From Betaproteobacteria bacterium HGW-Betaproteobacteria-9 (GTDB lineage Bacteria > Pseudomonadota > Gammaproteobacteria > Burkholderiales > Burkholderiaceae_C), in NCBI GenBank assembly GCA_002842215.1, contig PHCC01000021.1:1-64000 (forward strand): 64,000 nt of DNA, written 5' to 3'. Below, piece by piece: positions 34,569 to 42,887 of the stretch. Under the pieces are notes generated by a model. That model was given only the letters and a program-made list of their open reading frames with translations. It made no database searches and had not been told where the DNA came from. Made by a program: the position numbers and the translations under genes. Numbering within the stretch: position 1 is the stretch's first letter; the number at the start of each line of letters is the position of its first letter.

Positions 34569-35290
34569 CGACGCCCGCCACGCAGGCCATGCAGACCCGG
34601 GTGATGCTGGTGGACGACCACGCCATGTGTCGCAGCGGATTGTCTGAGTTGCTGCAGAACCGCAGTGGCATGGTCGTGGTCGCGGCCACCGGGGATCGTG
34701 AGCAGGTCATTCCCTTGCTGCGCGAATGCCAGCCCGAACTGATGGTGCTGGACCTGAGCCTGGGTCCGGTCGACGGCTTGAGCGTGCTGCGCATGGTGCG
34801 CACCGAGGGCATCGAGGTGCCGGTGGTCGTGCTGACCATGAGCAACAGCGAAGAAGACCTGTCAGCCGCGCTGCGTGCCGGCGTGCGGGGCTACCTGCTC
34901 AAGGACATGGACCCCGACGACGTGATCGAATCCATCGGCCGCGCCGCGCGCGGCGAACTGGTGGTGGCGCCGGCCATGGCCGTCAAGCTGGCCCAGATGT
35001 GGCAGAGCGGCCAGAAAGGCTCGGTCAAGCGCGACCTGGTCGACACCCTGACCGATCGCGAACGCCAGGTGCTGGAGCAGGTGGCGCGCGGCAAGAGCAA
35101 CAAGGTGATCGCCCAGGCGTTGGACATCAGCCACAACACCGTCAAGCTGCACGTGCGCCACATCATGGCCAAACTCGACCTCGGGTCGCGTGTGGAAGCG
35201 GCCGTGTTTGCGTTCGAGCACCGCACGGCATCTGATGGCTCATCCAAACATGGCGACCTGGAGAGCCCCTCCAGTCGTCGATCAAACTGA
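34565..35290 (+). CDS. NarL/FixJ-type response regulator
   Basis: The 241-residue regulator has a receiver domain with acidic pocket VMLVDDHAM, phosphorylation aspartate in ELMVLDLSLG and VVVLTMS. It is followed by a LuxR-type helix-turn-helix (LTDRERQVLEQVARGKSNKV, IAQALDISHNTVKLHVRHIM). The spacing TVKLHVRHI resembles NarL closely. It pairs with the kinase just upstream. I infer it activates the soe, dsr and tus promoters, which carry a common palindrome at the activator position; no direct proof is in the sequence. Confidence 0.9.
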   Translation: MTTPATQAMQTRVMLVDDHAMCRSGLSELLQNRSGMVVVAATGDREQVIPLLRECQPELMVLDLSLGPVDGLSVLRMVRTEGIEVPVVVLTMSNSEEDLSAALRAGVRGYLLKDMDPDDVIESIGRAARGELVVAPAMAVKLAQMWQSGQKGSVKRDLVDTLTDRERQVLEQVARGKSNKVIAQALDISHNTVKLHVRHIMAKLDLGSRVEAAVFAFEHRTASDGSSKHGDLESPSSRRSN

Positions 35291-35324
35291 AATCACTGGC
35301 GCGGAGCCAGACGCGGTGCGACCC

Positions 35325-35404
35325 AGGGCACCGCCGGGCCGGCTTTGCCGGACGGCCAGTGCCGCCCCCTTGAGGGGGTAGCGCGAAGCGCTGCGGGGGT
35401 GTTC
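35325..35404. repeat. GC-rich intergenic repeat, copy R2
   Basis: It is nearly identical to R1: CACCGCCGGGCCGGCTTTG, GACGGCCAGTGCC, a CCCCCTTGAGGGGG hairpin and GCGAAGCGCTGCGGGGGTG. It sits exactly between the convergent ends of the response regulator and the methyltransferase gene, the position of a shared terminator. Confidence 0.75.
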
Positions 35405-36256
35405 TTAATTGGCAGCGGTTGCGTTGAGGGCCGGCAACGGCTGCTCCACCACGTGGTGCGCGGGTGACAGCTGGCTGGCGGCAGCGGTCTGCGGATCGAA
35501 CCAGTGCAGCGACCCATGCAGCTTCACCACGTCGCCCACGATCAGCAGACTGGGTGAGGTGAAGCCGCTGACAGCCACCTTGGCCGGCAGGTCGCTCAGC
35601 GTGCCGGTGAGCACTTGCTGCGTGGACAGGGTGCCGTGCTGCACGGCGGCGATCGGTCGCGTGGCGGGGGCGCCGTGCGCCATCAGCTGGCGGCAGATGT
35701 CGGGCAGCGCGTTCAGGCCCATGTAGATCACCACCGTCTGGTTCGGGCGCACCAGCGCGTCCCAGTCCAGGTCGGCGCTGCCGTCCTTCAGGTGGCCGGT
35801 GACGAACAGGGCCACCTGGGCGTGGTCGCGGTGCGTGAGCGGGATGCCCGCGTAGCTGGCCACACCGCAGGCGGCGGTCACGCCGGGAACCACTTCGAAG
35901 TCCACCCCGTGGGCGGCGAGCTCCTGCATTTCTTCGCCACCGCGGCCGAACACGAACGGGTCGCCGCCCTTGAGCCGGACCACCCGCTTGCCCTCGCGCG
36001 CCAGCTGCACCAGCAGCCCGTTGATCTGCTCCTGGCGCATGGTGTGTTCGTTGCGCCGCTTGCCGGCAAAGATGCGCTGCGCATCGGGCGAGGCAAAGTC
36101 CAGCACGCCCGAAGACACCAGGTTGTCGTAGACGATGACGTCGGCCCGCTCCAGCAGGCGCACCGCTTTGAGGGTCAGCAGTTCCGGGTCGCCGGGTCCG
36201 GCGCCCACCAGGTAGACACAGCCGCTGGACCGTTGGGGGAAAGGTCGGATGTTCAT
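35405..36256 (-). CDS. cobA: Uroporphyrinogen-III C-methyltransferase
   Basis: The SUMT (283 residues) methylates uroporphyrinogen III twice to precorrin-2, the precursor of sirohaem and cobalamin. Tetrapyrrole methylase signatures are VYLVGAGPGDPELLTLKAV, VRLKGGDPFVFGRGGEEMQE and VVPGVTAACGVASYAGIPLT. The fused oxidase/ferrochelatase domain of CysG is lacking. It is the last gene of the dsr operon, overlapping dsrR by four bases. Extra precorrin-2 is needed for the sirohaem amide prosthetic group of DsrAB, with DsrN acting later. Confidence 0.9.
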   Translation of the reverse strand: MNIRPFPQRSSGCVYLVGAGPGDPELLTLKAVRLLERADVIVYDNLVSSGVLDFASPDAQRIFAGKRRNEHTMRQEQINGLLVQLAREGKRVVRLKGGDPFVFGRGGEEMQELAAHGVDFEVVPGVTAACGVASYAGIPLTHRDHAQVALFVTGHLKDGSADLDWDALVRPNQTVVIYMGLNALPDICRQLMAHGAPATRPIAAVQHGTLSTQQVLTGTLSDLPAKVAVSGFTSPSLLIVGDVVKLHGSLHWFDPQTAAASQLSPAHHVVEQPLPALNATAAN

Positions 36257-36651
36257 AGGACTCGGCTCCCTGTGCCGCAGCCACCACCCGTGCCACAGCC
36301 ACCGCTGCCACAACCACCACCGCCACTTCCGGTGCTGCAGCCACTGGCGGCGGGGCTATCGACCACCAGCTGGTGGCTGGTGAAGATGAAGCTGAACTGG
36401 CCCGGCTCCAGCTCGACGTAATCGAGCACCGTGTCTTCGAGCAGATCCACGTGCGCGGCGCCGATCACCACCGCCACGTCTTCGAGCATCAATCGGGTGT
36501 CGTTGTCCGCGACATCGTCAAAGCCCATGCCGTAGCCGATGGAGCCATCGGCCTCGCGCCGGGCCGCCACGCGCAAGGCCATTTGCTCGGCGTCGCTTTC
36601 GCGCGCGGCCTGTCGTATCTGCTGTGCGGCAATCGCCGTGAGTGTGAACAT
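36253..36651 (-). CDS. dsrR: DsrR, A-type iron-sulfur carrier-like protein with Cys/Gly-rich tail
   Basis: This 132-residue protein has the IscA/HesB fold (FTLTAIAAQQIRQAARES, ALRVAARREADGSIGYGMGF, EDTVLDYVELEPGQFSFIF). As in known DsrR proteins, the three scaffold cysteines of IscA are absent from the fold. The C-terminus from residue 100 is unusual: a glycine run with Cys105, Cys114, Cys119 and Cys125. DsrR is needed for efficient dsr expression or assembly in Allochromatium. The tail could bind metal or may be low-complexity drift. It lies between the dsrC paralogue and cobA. Confidence 0.8.
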   Translation of the reverse strand: MFTLTAIAAQQIRQAARESDAEQMALRVAARREADGSIGYGMGFDDVADNDTRLMLEDVAVVIGAAHVDLLEDTVLDYVELEPGQFSFIFTSHQLVVDSPAASGCSTGSGGGGCGSGGCGTGGGCGTGSRVL

Positions 36652-36665
36652 GGTTTGGCCGCCTT

Positions 36666-37040
36666 TCAGTGTTCGCCTTTGGTGCGCAACAGACCGGCCA
36701 GCCGGTTGCCCTGTTTCTGCGGACCGCCGCGGGGGAAGAGATCGTGCAGGTGGTTGTTGCTGCCGCGCTCGGGACCCCAGACCACCGTGAAGTGTTTGAT
36801 CATGGCGCGCACCTGGGCCTGCACGCCGTGTTCGGCGTAGTAGGCGCGCAGGTAGTGCACGAGCTCCCAGTGTTCGTCGGTCAGCGTGAGTTCTTCCTGC
36901 GCGGCGAGGGCGCGCACGAAGTCTTCCGACCAGTCGCCGAGATGGCGCAGGTAGCCTTCGGAGTCGGTTTCGACCGGTTGGCCGTTGACCATGAGGATGC
37001 GGGTGAACGCGTCCATTGGGCGAGTGAGTGTTGCGTTCAT
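36666..37040 (-). CDS. DsrC/TusE-family paralogue lacking both functional cysteines
   Basis: The 124-residue protein keeps the DsrC/TusE fold (VNGQPVETDSEGYLRHLGDW, EELTLTDEHWELVHYLRAYY, LHDLFPRGGPQKQ). Where DsrC has KQAC and a penultimate Cys it reads KQGNRLAG and KGEH, so neither CysB nor CysA is present, and there is no cysteine at all. It cannot form the DsrC trisulfide; a regulatory or scaffold role, as proposed for cysteine-less family members, is more likely. The ATG overlaps the dsrN stop; MDAF eight codons later is an alternative start. Confidence 0.85.
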   Translation of the reverse strand: MNATLTRPMDAFTRILMVNGQPVETDSEGYLRHLGDWSEDFVRALAAQEELTLTDEHWELVHYLRAYYAEHGVQAQVRAMIKHFTVVWGPERGSNNHLHDLFPRGGPQKQGNRLAGLLRTKGEH

Positions 37041-38452
37041 GCAGCGAGCCTTTCTCGCGGTGCCACATGCGAACTTTGTGGCCGCCGGGCACGCACGAAG
37101 TCGACAAAATGGCGCGCCCAGTCGGTGCCCGCCACGCTGCGCAGGTGGGCGTAGGTGGCCAGCAGGTTGTTCTGCACGACGCCGTCGTGTTGTCCATCGA
37201 TGCCGTGGCCGCGCGTGATCCGCCAGGCGTAGCGCGTGTCCGCCGGCAGGCCGTCCAGGCTGGAATAGTGGAACTCGTGGGCGCGCACGGACTGGCCCCG
37301 CAGACCGGCCCAGGGCATGTCTTCGGTGGCGGCCAGGTGCACATAGCCGCGTCCCACCGGCTTCTGGTGCAGCGTGGCATCGCCCGCCACGGCCCCCACC
37401 ATCTCGCAGCGCTCGCCGCGCCACCGCAACGAACGCGCCAGGTACATCAGACCTCCACATTCGGCGTAGGTGGGCAGGCCGGCCGCTATGGATTCGGCAA
37501 TCTGCGTGCGCAGCGCCGCATTGGCCTGCAGCTCGCGCATGAACAGCTCGGGGAAACCACCGCCGATGAACAGGCCGTCGATGGCATCGGGCAGCGCCGG
37601 GTCGCTCAGGGTGTCGAACGGCAGCAGCACGGCCCCCGCGTCGCGCAAAGCCTGCAGGTCGTCCGGGTAGTAGAAACCGAAGGCCCGGTCCTGCGCCAGC
37701 GCGATGCGCACGGGCTGGGCCAGACTGGCCGCAGGCGCCACGTGGATGGGCGAGAGGTTCAACTTCGGCGCACTGGCGGCCAGCGCCCGAACCTGCGCGA
37801 GGTTCACCTGGGCCGCGATGCGTTCGCCGATCAGGCTGATCTGCCGTGCGGCGTCGGCGTGTTCGTTGCTCGGCATCAGGCCCAGGTGGCGTTCGGCCAC
37901 CGCGAGGTCGGAATCTTCGGCGATGGCCCCCAGCACCGGGACATCGGTGTAGTGCTCGATCACGGCGCGCAACTTGGCCTCGTGCCGGCTGCCGCCCAAC
38001 CGGTTCAGGATCACGCCGCCGATGCGGATGTTGCGGTCAAAGGCCTGGTAGCCCAGGATCAGCGGCGCGATGCCGCGCGTCATGCCGCGCGCATCGATCA
38101 CCAGCACCACCGGCAGGTCCAGCAGCTGCGCCAGCGCGGCGTTGCTGTTGCTGCCGTCGAGCGAGAGGCCGTCGTACAGGCCCAGGTTGCCCTCGACGAT
38201 GCTGATGTCGGCGCCGGCGGCCTGCCGGGCGAACTGGGCGCCGATCTGCTCCGGCGTCATGAGGTAGGGGTCGAGGTTGTGGCAAGCGCGTGCGCTGGCC
38301 CGCCCAAGCCACATCGGATCGATGTAGTCCGGCCCCTTCTTGAAAGGTTGCACCGCGAGCCCGCGCGCGGTGAAGGCCGCGCACAGGCCCAGGCTGACCG
38401 TGGTCTTGCCCGAAGACCGGTGTGCGGCGGAGATCAGCAGGCGGTCCATCAT
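37037..38452 (-). CDS. dsrN: DsrN, cobyrinate a,c-diamide synthase-like amidase (sirohaem amidation)
   Basis: The 471-residue CobB/CbiA family enzyme has a dethiobiotin-synthetase-like ATP domain (ISAAHRSSGKTTVSLGLCAA, FKKGPDYIDPMWLG). Its class I glutamine amidotransferase domain includes LFIGGGFPELFMRELQAN and the catalytic cysteine in PTYAECGGLMYLARS. In sulfur oxidisers DsrN makes sirohaem amide for DsrAB. Its ATG overlaps the dsrP stop. Confidence 0.9.
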   Translation of the reverse strand: MMDRLLISAAHRSSGKTTVSLGLCAAFTARGLAVQPFKKGPDYIDPMWLGRASARACHNLDPYLMTPEQIGAQFARQAAGADISIVEGNLGLYDGLSLDGSNSNAALAQLLDLPVVLVIDARGMTRGIAPLILGYQAFDRNIRIGGVILNRLGGSRHEAKLRAVIEHYTDVPVLGAIAEDSDLAVAERHLGLMPSNEHADAARQISLIGERIAAQVNLAQVRALAASAPKLNLSPIHVAPAASLAQPVRIALAQDRAFGFYYPDDLQALRDAGAVLLPFDTLSDPALPDAIDGLFIGGGFPELFMRELQANAALRTQIAESIAAGLPTYAECGGLMYLARSLRWRGERCEMVGAVAGDATLHQKPVGRGYVHLAATEDMPWAGLRGQSVRAHEFHYSSLDGLPADTRYAWRITRGHGIDGQHDGVVQNNLLATYAHLRSVAGTDWARHFVDFVRARRPQSSHVAPRERLAA

Positions 38453-39624
38453 CAGGCCTTGGCGGACACGAAGTCGTCCTGCGGCATGAAGTCGAAGGCG
38501 CGGATGCCCACGACCGTCAGCAGCAAGGCCGCCCCGAGGCCGCCGACACCGAGCAGGAACTCCGGCAGCGAGGGCACGTAGCTCGCGATCACGCCGTCGC
38601 CGAAGCTGCTGCTCACGGCGTGGCCGGGGAATATCTCCAGCGGGAAGGCCTGGCCGCCGATGATGAAGACATAGAGGAAGGCAAACGCACCAGCCAACAC
38701 CAGCGCCGAGGCGGCGAAGGTGTAACGCGCGCCGGTGAGCTTCGGGTGGAACAGCAGCAGCAGCGGCAGCACCGAGCCGATCAGCACATAACCGCCCCAG
38801 AACAGCAGCGGGTAAAGACCGCCGTCCACGAGCAGGAAGCGTTCGAAGGCGGCCTGCCTGGCGTAATACAGATTGGTCAGGTGGTAGACCGTCACCAGGT
38901 ACAGCGAGGCGGCGATGAAGATGCCCAGCAGCCGGGCCATGCGGCGGCGGATCGCGGCGTCGAGCGCGCGGCCCTCCCACTTGTACATCGTGGACTGGGT
39001 GACCAGGAAAACCGCCAGGCCCCAGCCGAAGCTCAGCACGATGAACAACGGCGCCAGCAGCGCCGACTGGTAGGCCTGGCGCGCGACCAGGAACGCAAAG
39101 ATCGAGCCGGTGCCGGTGGTCAGCACGAAGCGCCAGACCAGGGCCGCCAGGCCGGCCGGCTTTGAATACACGTTCATGCGCCGCTCGAACATCGTCCACA
39201 GGTAGACCGCGACGATGGCCGTCATGCCCGAATAGAGGAAGACGTTCCAGGCGAAAACCGATGTGAAGTTGTAGTGGGTGGCGGCGACGAGCAGGCGATC
39301 GGGCCGGCCCAGGTCCAGCATCAGCACCATCAGGCCGCCCATCAGCAAGGCAATGCACAGCAGGCCCGAGAGCGGTGCGCGGCGCTTGTAGACCGTCTGG
39401 CCGAAGACCGAGCCGATGGAGGCGACGTTGAGCACCCCCGAGGCCGCGACGACCATGAAGATCGCGAACACATGGGGCAGGCCCCAGACGACCTGGTTGT
39501 TCATGCCGGTGACGACGTGGCCGTGCAGCTCCATGTAATGCGCCGCGGCCAGGCCAACGGCCGTGATCGCACCCACCAGGACGGCGACCAGCCAGAAGTT
39601 GCGGATGTCTTCGCGGGTTCTCAT
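38452..39624 (-). CDS. dsrP: DsrP, NrfD-family integral membrane subunit of DsrMKJOP
   Basis: The 390-residue polytopic protein has about ten membrane helices, starting with FWLVAVLVGAITAVGLAAAH. It belongs to the NrfD/PsrC family of quinone-interacting subunits (LMLDLGRPDRLLVAATHYNF, FRYTFAASAL-like TGARYTFAASALVLA). It links periplasmic DsrO/DsrJ to the quinone pool in the DsrMKJOP transmembrane complex. It follows dsrO after 11 bp. Confidence 0.9.
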   Translation of the reverse strand: MRTREDIRNFWLVAVLVGAITAVGLAAAHYMELHGHVVTGMNNQVVWGLPHVFAIFMVVAASGVLNVASIGSVFGQTVYKRRAPLSGLLCIALLMGGLMVLMLDLGRPDRLLVAATHYNFTSVFAWNVFLYSGMTAIVAVYLWTMFERRMNVYSKPAGLAALVWRFVLTTGTGSIFAFLVARQAYQSALLAPLFIVLSFGWGLAVFLVTQSTMYKWEGRALDAAIRRRMARLLGIFIAASLYLVTVYHLTNLYYARQAAFERFLLVDGGLYPLLFWGGYVLIGSVLPLLLLFHPKLTGARYTFAASALVLAGAFAFLYVFIIGGQAFPLEIFPGHAVSSSFGDGVIASYVPSLPEFLLGVGGLGAALLLTVVGIRAFDFMPQDDFVSAKA

Positions 39625-39635
39625 GGTCTGTGTAC

Positions 39636-40394
39636 CTAAATGCCGTGGTAGCGGACACCCGGGTCCAGCTTCAGGTCGGTGCGCAATTGCGCCGTCTGGA
39701 TCGTGCGGATGCGCTTCGAGATCTCGCTGGTCGGGTCGTTGAGGTTGCCGAACAGGATGGCTTCGTGGCCGGCGGCGCTGCAGGCCTGCACACAGGCGGG
39801 CAACTCGCCGCGGTCCACCTTGTGCACGCACATCGTGCAGCCCTCCACCGTGCCCATGCCGCGCGGCACGTCGGGCTTCTGGTTGGTCTGTGGTTCGTGG
39901 ACGAAGGAGCGTGCCTTGTACGGACAGGCCATCACGCAATAGCGGCAGCCGATGCAGATGTGTTTGTCCACCAGCACGATGCCGTCGGCGCGCTTGAACG
40001 AAGCACCGGTCGGGCACACGTCCACACAGGGCGGCTCGGCGCAGTGCTGGCACATCACCGGCAGCGATTGCGCCTTGCCGGTGCGTATCTCCTTGATCTC
40101 GATCTTGCGGATCCACTGCGAATCGGTCGGCCCGGGGTTGTCGGGCAGGCCGTTTTCGGTGCGGCAGGCGGTCACGCAGTCGGTGCAGCCGCTGCTGCAT
40201 TTCGTGCTGTCGATCAGCATGCCCCAGCGCACCGCCGGGTTGGCGCCTGCGGTGGGTGAGGCCTGTGCCATCTCGATCAGTCGAATGCCGGGCGCCAGCA
40301 GCACCCCGGCCAGGCCCGCTGCGGCCACGCCCAGGAAGCCGCGGCGCTCGGGCTGGGCTGCGTCCTTTGAAGGAATTGGGGCTTCCGGCTTCAT
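39636..40394 (-). CDS. dsrO: DsrO, periplasmic Tat-exported ferredoxin subunit
   Basis: The protein (252 residues) has a Tat signal (QPERRGFLGVAAAGLAGVLL). Four [4Fe-4S] cysteine groups follow: KCSSGCTDCVTACRTE, CQHCAEPPCVDVCPTGA, ICIGCRYCVMACPYKA and CTMCVHKV with ACVQACSAAG. It carries electrons between DsrJ and DsrP on the periplasmic side. The start overlaps the end of dsrJ by four bases. Confidence 0.9.
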   Translation of the reverse strand: MKPEAPIPSKDAAQPERRGFLGVAAAGLAGVLLAPGIRLIEMAQASPTAGANPAVRWGMLIDSTKCSSGCTDCVTACRTENGLPDNPGPTDSQWIRKIEIKEIRTGKAQSLPVMCQHCAEPPCVDVCPTGASFKRADGIVLVDKHICIGCRYCVMACPYKARSFVHEPQTNQKPDVPRGMGTVEGCTMCVHKVDRGELPACVQACSAAGHEAILFGNLNDPTSEISKRIRTIQTAQLRTDLKLDPGVRYHGI

Positions 40395-40879
40395 GGCTGG
40401 GACCTCGCCGAGGGGGTCTCGATGCCGAGCGTGCGCACCAGCCGGGTGAGCTGGGCGGTGGTGCCGGTGCGATGGACCAGCGGGTGGAAGGCCGAGGTCG
40501 CCGCAGGCTGGGTGGCGTGGCATTCAAAGCAGTCGATCTTCACGGCGGCAAAGCTGTGGCAGCTGACGCAGAAATTGGTCTGGGTGGCCGCCACGCTCTG
40601 GGTGGTCTGGCTGGCGTGGCATTCGATGCAGGTCTTCAGGCTGTATTTCGCCCCGCGCACGCCGCCGTGCACGGTCTCGTCGCGCTGGTGCTTGAGGAAT
40701 TTCATGTGGTCGCGCCGCATGGTCGCCGGTTCTTCCACGCACTGGCCGCCGCGCGCCGCCTCGATCACCGGCTGCGGCACGCGAGCGGCCGCGCCCGGCG
40801 CATCGGCGGCCAGCACCGCAGCCCCGGCCAACAACAGCCACAGAACCGCAGCGCGAGGGAGGTGGCGGAGCAGGCCCAT
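40391..40879 (-). CDS. dsrJ: DsrJ, periplasmic triheme cytochrome c
   Basis: The 162-residue protein has an N-terminal signal/anchor (AAVLWLLLAGAAVLAADAPG) and three haem-binding motifs: CIECH, CVSCH and CFECH. The conserved cysteine in RGGQCVEEPATMRRDHM is the candidate for the unusual His/Cys haem ligation reported in DsrJ. It is the periplasmic redox entry of DsrMKJOP. It lies five bases after dsrL. Confidence 0.9.
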   Translation of the reverse strand: MGLLRHLPRAAVLWLLLAGAAVLAADAPGAAARVPQPVIEAARGGQCVEEPATMRRDHMKFLKHQRDETVHGGVRGAKYSLKTCIECHASQTTQSVAATQTNFCVSCHSFAAVKIDCFECHATQPAATSAFHPLVHRTGTTAQLTRLVRTLGIETPSARSQP

Positions 40880-40884
40880 GGACG

Positions 40885-42837
40885 TCACTCTCCCAGGCCC
40901 ATCTGGATGTAGCCGGTCGGGCACACGTCGTGACAGATGTGGCAGCCGATGCACTTGCTGTAGTCGGTGTCCACATACCGGCCGGTGGTGGACTTGGACT
41001 TCGACACCTTGAACACGGCGGTCTGCGGGCAATAGACGACGCAGTTGTCGCACTCGAAACACTGGCCGCAGCTCATGCAGCGTTTGGCCTCGGCCTGCGC
41101 CTGAGCTTCCACCAGCGCCTGCAGGCGTTCGTCGAAGTTGCCCAGCGCCTCCTCGGCGGTGAGGTTGGTGATGGTGCGGCGGTTGCGTGGCGTGTGGTTG
41201 AAGTGACCGAGGAACAGCTCCTTGTGCGAGATCACATAGCGGTCGGAGCGGTTGTCGAAGTTGTGGATCGCCACATTGCTCTTGTCGGTGCCGTGGATCG
41301 GTTCGTGCACCACGCTGAAGCTCAGGCCCTTCTCGATCATCTTGCGATGGAGATCGAAGGTGTGCACGTCGATCTTGGGCCGCTTCTCCAGCGCCTCGCC
41401 CTGCAGGAAGCGGTCAATGCCGTCGGCCGCGATGGCGCCGTGCCCGATGGCGGTGGTGAGCAGGTGCGGGCGGATGATGTCACCACCAGCGAACACGCCC
41501 GGCTGTACCTGGTAGTTCTTGTCGGCCGGCACCGCGCCCTTGCCGTTGTTGAATTCCTCCAGGCCGGTGAAGTCCACCGCCTGGCCGATGGCCGAGACGA
41601 TCAGGTCGGCCGGGATGTCTTCTTCCGTGCCTTCGATGTTCTTGATCTCCAGCTTGCCGCCGGCGATCTTGGCCTCGCAGCGGATCACGCGCAGCGCCGT
41701 GGCACGGCCGTCAGGGCCGCGCACCACGCCGACCGGCGCCAGGCCGCCGCGGATGGCGATGCCTTCGGACAGCGCGTGTTCGACCTCGTGGCGCGAGGCC
41801 TGCATCTTGTCCACCGCGAAGATCGAGGTCAGCGTGACCTCGGCGCCTTGCTTGGCCGACACGGCGGCCACGTCGTGCGCCACGTGGCCGGCGATCGCGT
41901 GCTCGGGGCGGTCGCTCTCGTGGATCTGGTCGATGTGGCCAAGCCGGCGCGCCACCGTGGCGACGTCGATGGAGGTGTCGCCACCGCCCACCACCACCAC
42001 GCGTTTGCCCACGTGGCGCAGGCGTCCGTCGTTGAAGGCCTTGAGGAAGGAGGTGGCGGTCACGCAGTTGGGGGCGTCCGCGCCATCGACCGGCAGGCCG
42101 CGGCCGGACTGGGCGCCGAGGCCGAGGAACACGGCGTCGAAATCGGCGCGGATCTGGTCCATGGTGATGTCGGTGCCGATGCGGCAATTGGTCCGCGCCA
42201 CCACACCCAGGTCCAGGATGCGCTGGATCTCGGCGTCGAGCACCTGGCGCGGTGTGCGAAAGCCCGGGATGCCGTAGCGCATCATGCCGCCGAGCTCGGC
42301 GCGTTCGTCAAACAGCGTGACGGCGTGGCCACGCAGCGCGAGCTGGTAGGCCGTCGACAGGCCGGCCGGGCCGCCGCCGATGACCGCGACCTTCTTGCCG
42401 CTGGAGAATTCCGGCTTCTTGAAGCCCAGCTTGTTGGCAATGGCGTATTCGCCCAGAAAGTGTTCGACCGAGTTGATGCCGACGAAGTCTTCCACCTGGT
42501 TGCGGTTGCAACCCGACTCGCAGGGCGCCGGGCAGACCCGGCCCATGACGGAGGGGAAGGGGTTGGCTTCTGTCAGACGGCGGAAGGCGTACTCCTGCCA
42601 GGGCATGCCGGCCGGCGGCTTCTCGACGCCGCGCACGATGTTCAGGTAGCCGCGGATGTCTTCACCCGAAGGGCAACTGCCCTGGCAGGGCGGCGTACTC
42701 TGGATGTAGGTCGGGCACTTGTGCGAGTGATCGGCATTGAAGATCTGTTTCTGCCACGGCCCCGGCTTGTGGTCGCCATCCTTGTAGCGCCTGAAGTTGA
42801 GGGGCTGCACGCTGACGGATTCGGGGTTGGCTGACAT
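40885..42837 (-). CDS. dsrL: DsrL, NAD(P)H:acceptor iron-sulfur flavoprotein partner of DsrAB
   Basis: The 650-residue homologue of the glutamate synthase small subunit has an N-terminal Cys-rich part (CPTYIQSTPPCQGSCPSGED, RVCPAPCESGCNR) and FAD and NAD sites (KKVAVIGGGPAGLSTAYQLA; RVVVVGGGDTSIDVATVARR). A C-terminal ferredoxin domain has two clusters (CMSCGQCFECDNC and CIGCHICHDVCPTGYIQMG). In oxidative Dsr systems DsrL takes electrons from DsrAB and reduces NAD(P)+. Its presence with dsrEFH shows the operon runs in the oxidative direction. Confidence 0.92.
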   Translation of the reverse strand: MSANPESVSVQPLNFRRYKDGDHKPGPWQKQIFNADHSHKCPTYIQSTPPCQGSCPSGEDIRGYLNIVRGVEKPPAGMPWQEYAFRRLTEANPFPSVMGRVCPAPCESGCNRNQVEDFVGINSVEHFLGEYAIANKLGFKKPEFSSGKKVAVIGGGPAGLSTAYQLALRGHAVTLFDERAELGGMMRYGIPGFRTPRQVLDAEIQRILDLGVVARTNCRIGTDITMDQIRADFDAVFLGLGAQSGRGLPVDGADAPNCVTATSFLKAFNDGRLRHVGKRVVVVGGGDTSIDVATVARRLGHIDQIHESDRPEHAIAGHVAHDVAAVSAKQGAEVTLTSIFAVDKMQASRHEVEHALSEGIAIRGGLAPVGVVRGPDGRATALRVIRCEAKIAGGKLEIKNIEGTEEDIPADLIVSAIGQAVDFTGLEEFNNGKGAVPADKNYQVQPGVFAGGDIIRPHLLTTAIGHGAIAADGIDRFLQGEALEKRPKIDVHTFDLHRKMIEKGLSFSVVHEPIHGTDKSNVAIHNFDNRSDRYVISHKELFLGHFNHTPRNRRTITNLTAEEALGNFDERLQALVEAQAQAEAKRCMSCGQCFECDNCVVYCPQTAVFKVSKSKSTTGRYVDTDYSKCIGCHICHDVCPTGYIQMGLGE

Positions 42838-42887
42838 GTGGGGTCTCCTGGGATCGTTGTGTGGTCGCGGGATGTCGGCGCGCGCGC

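Noticed and set aside
40930..42834. 634-residue plus-strand open frame
   Set aside because: Antisense shadow of dsrL with no recognisable motif.
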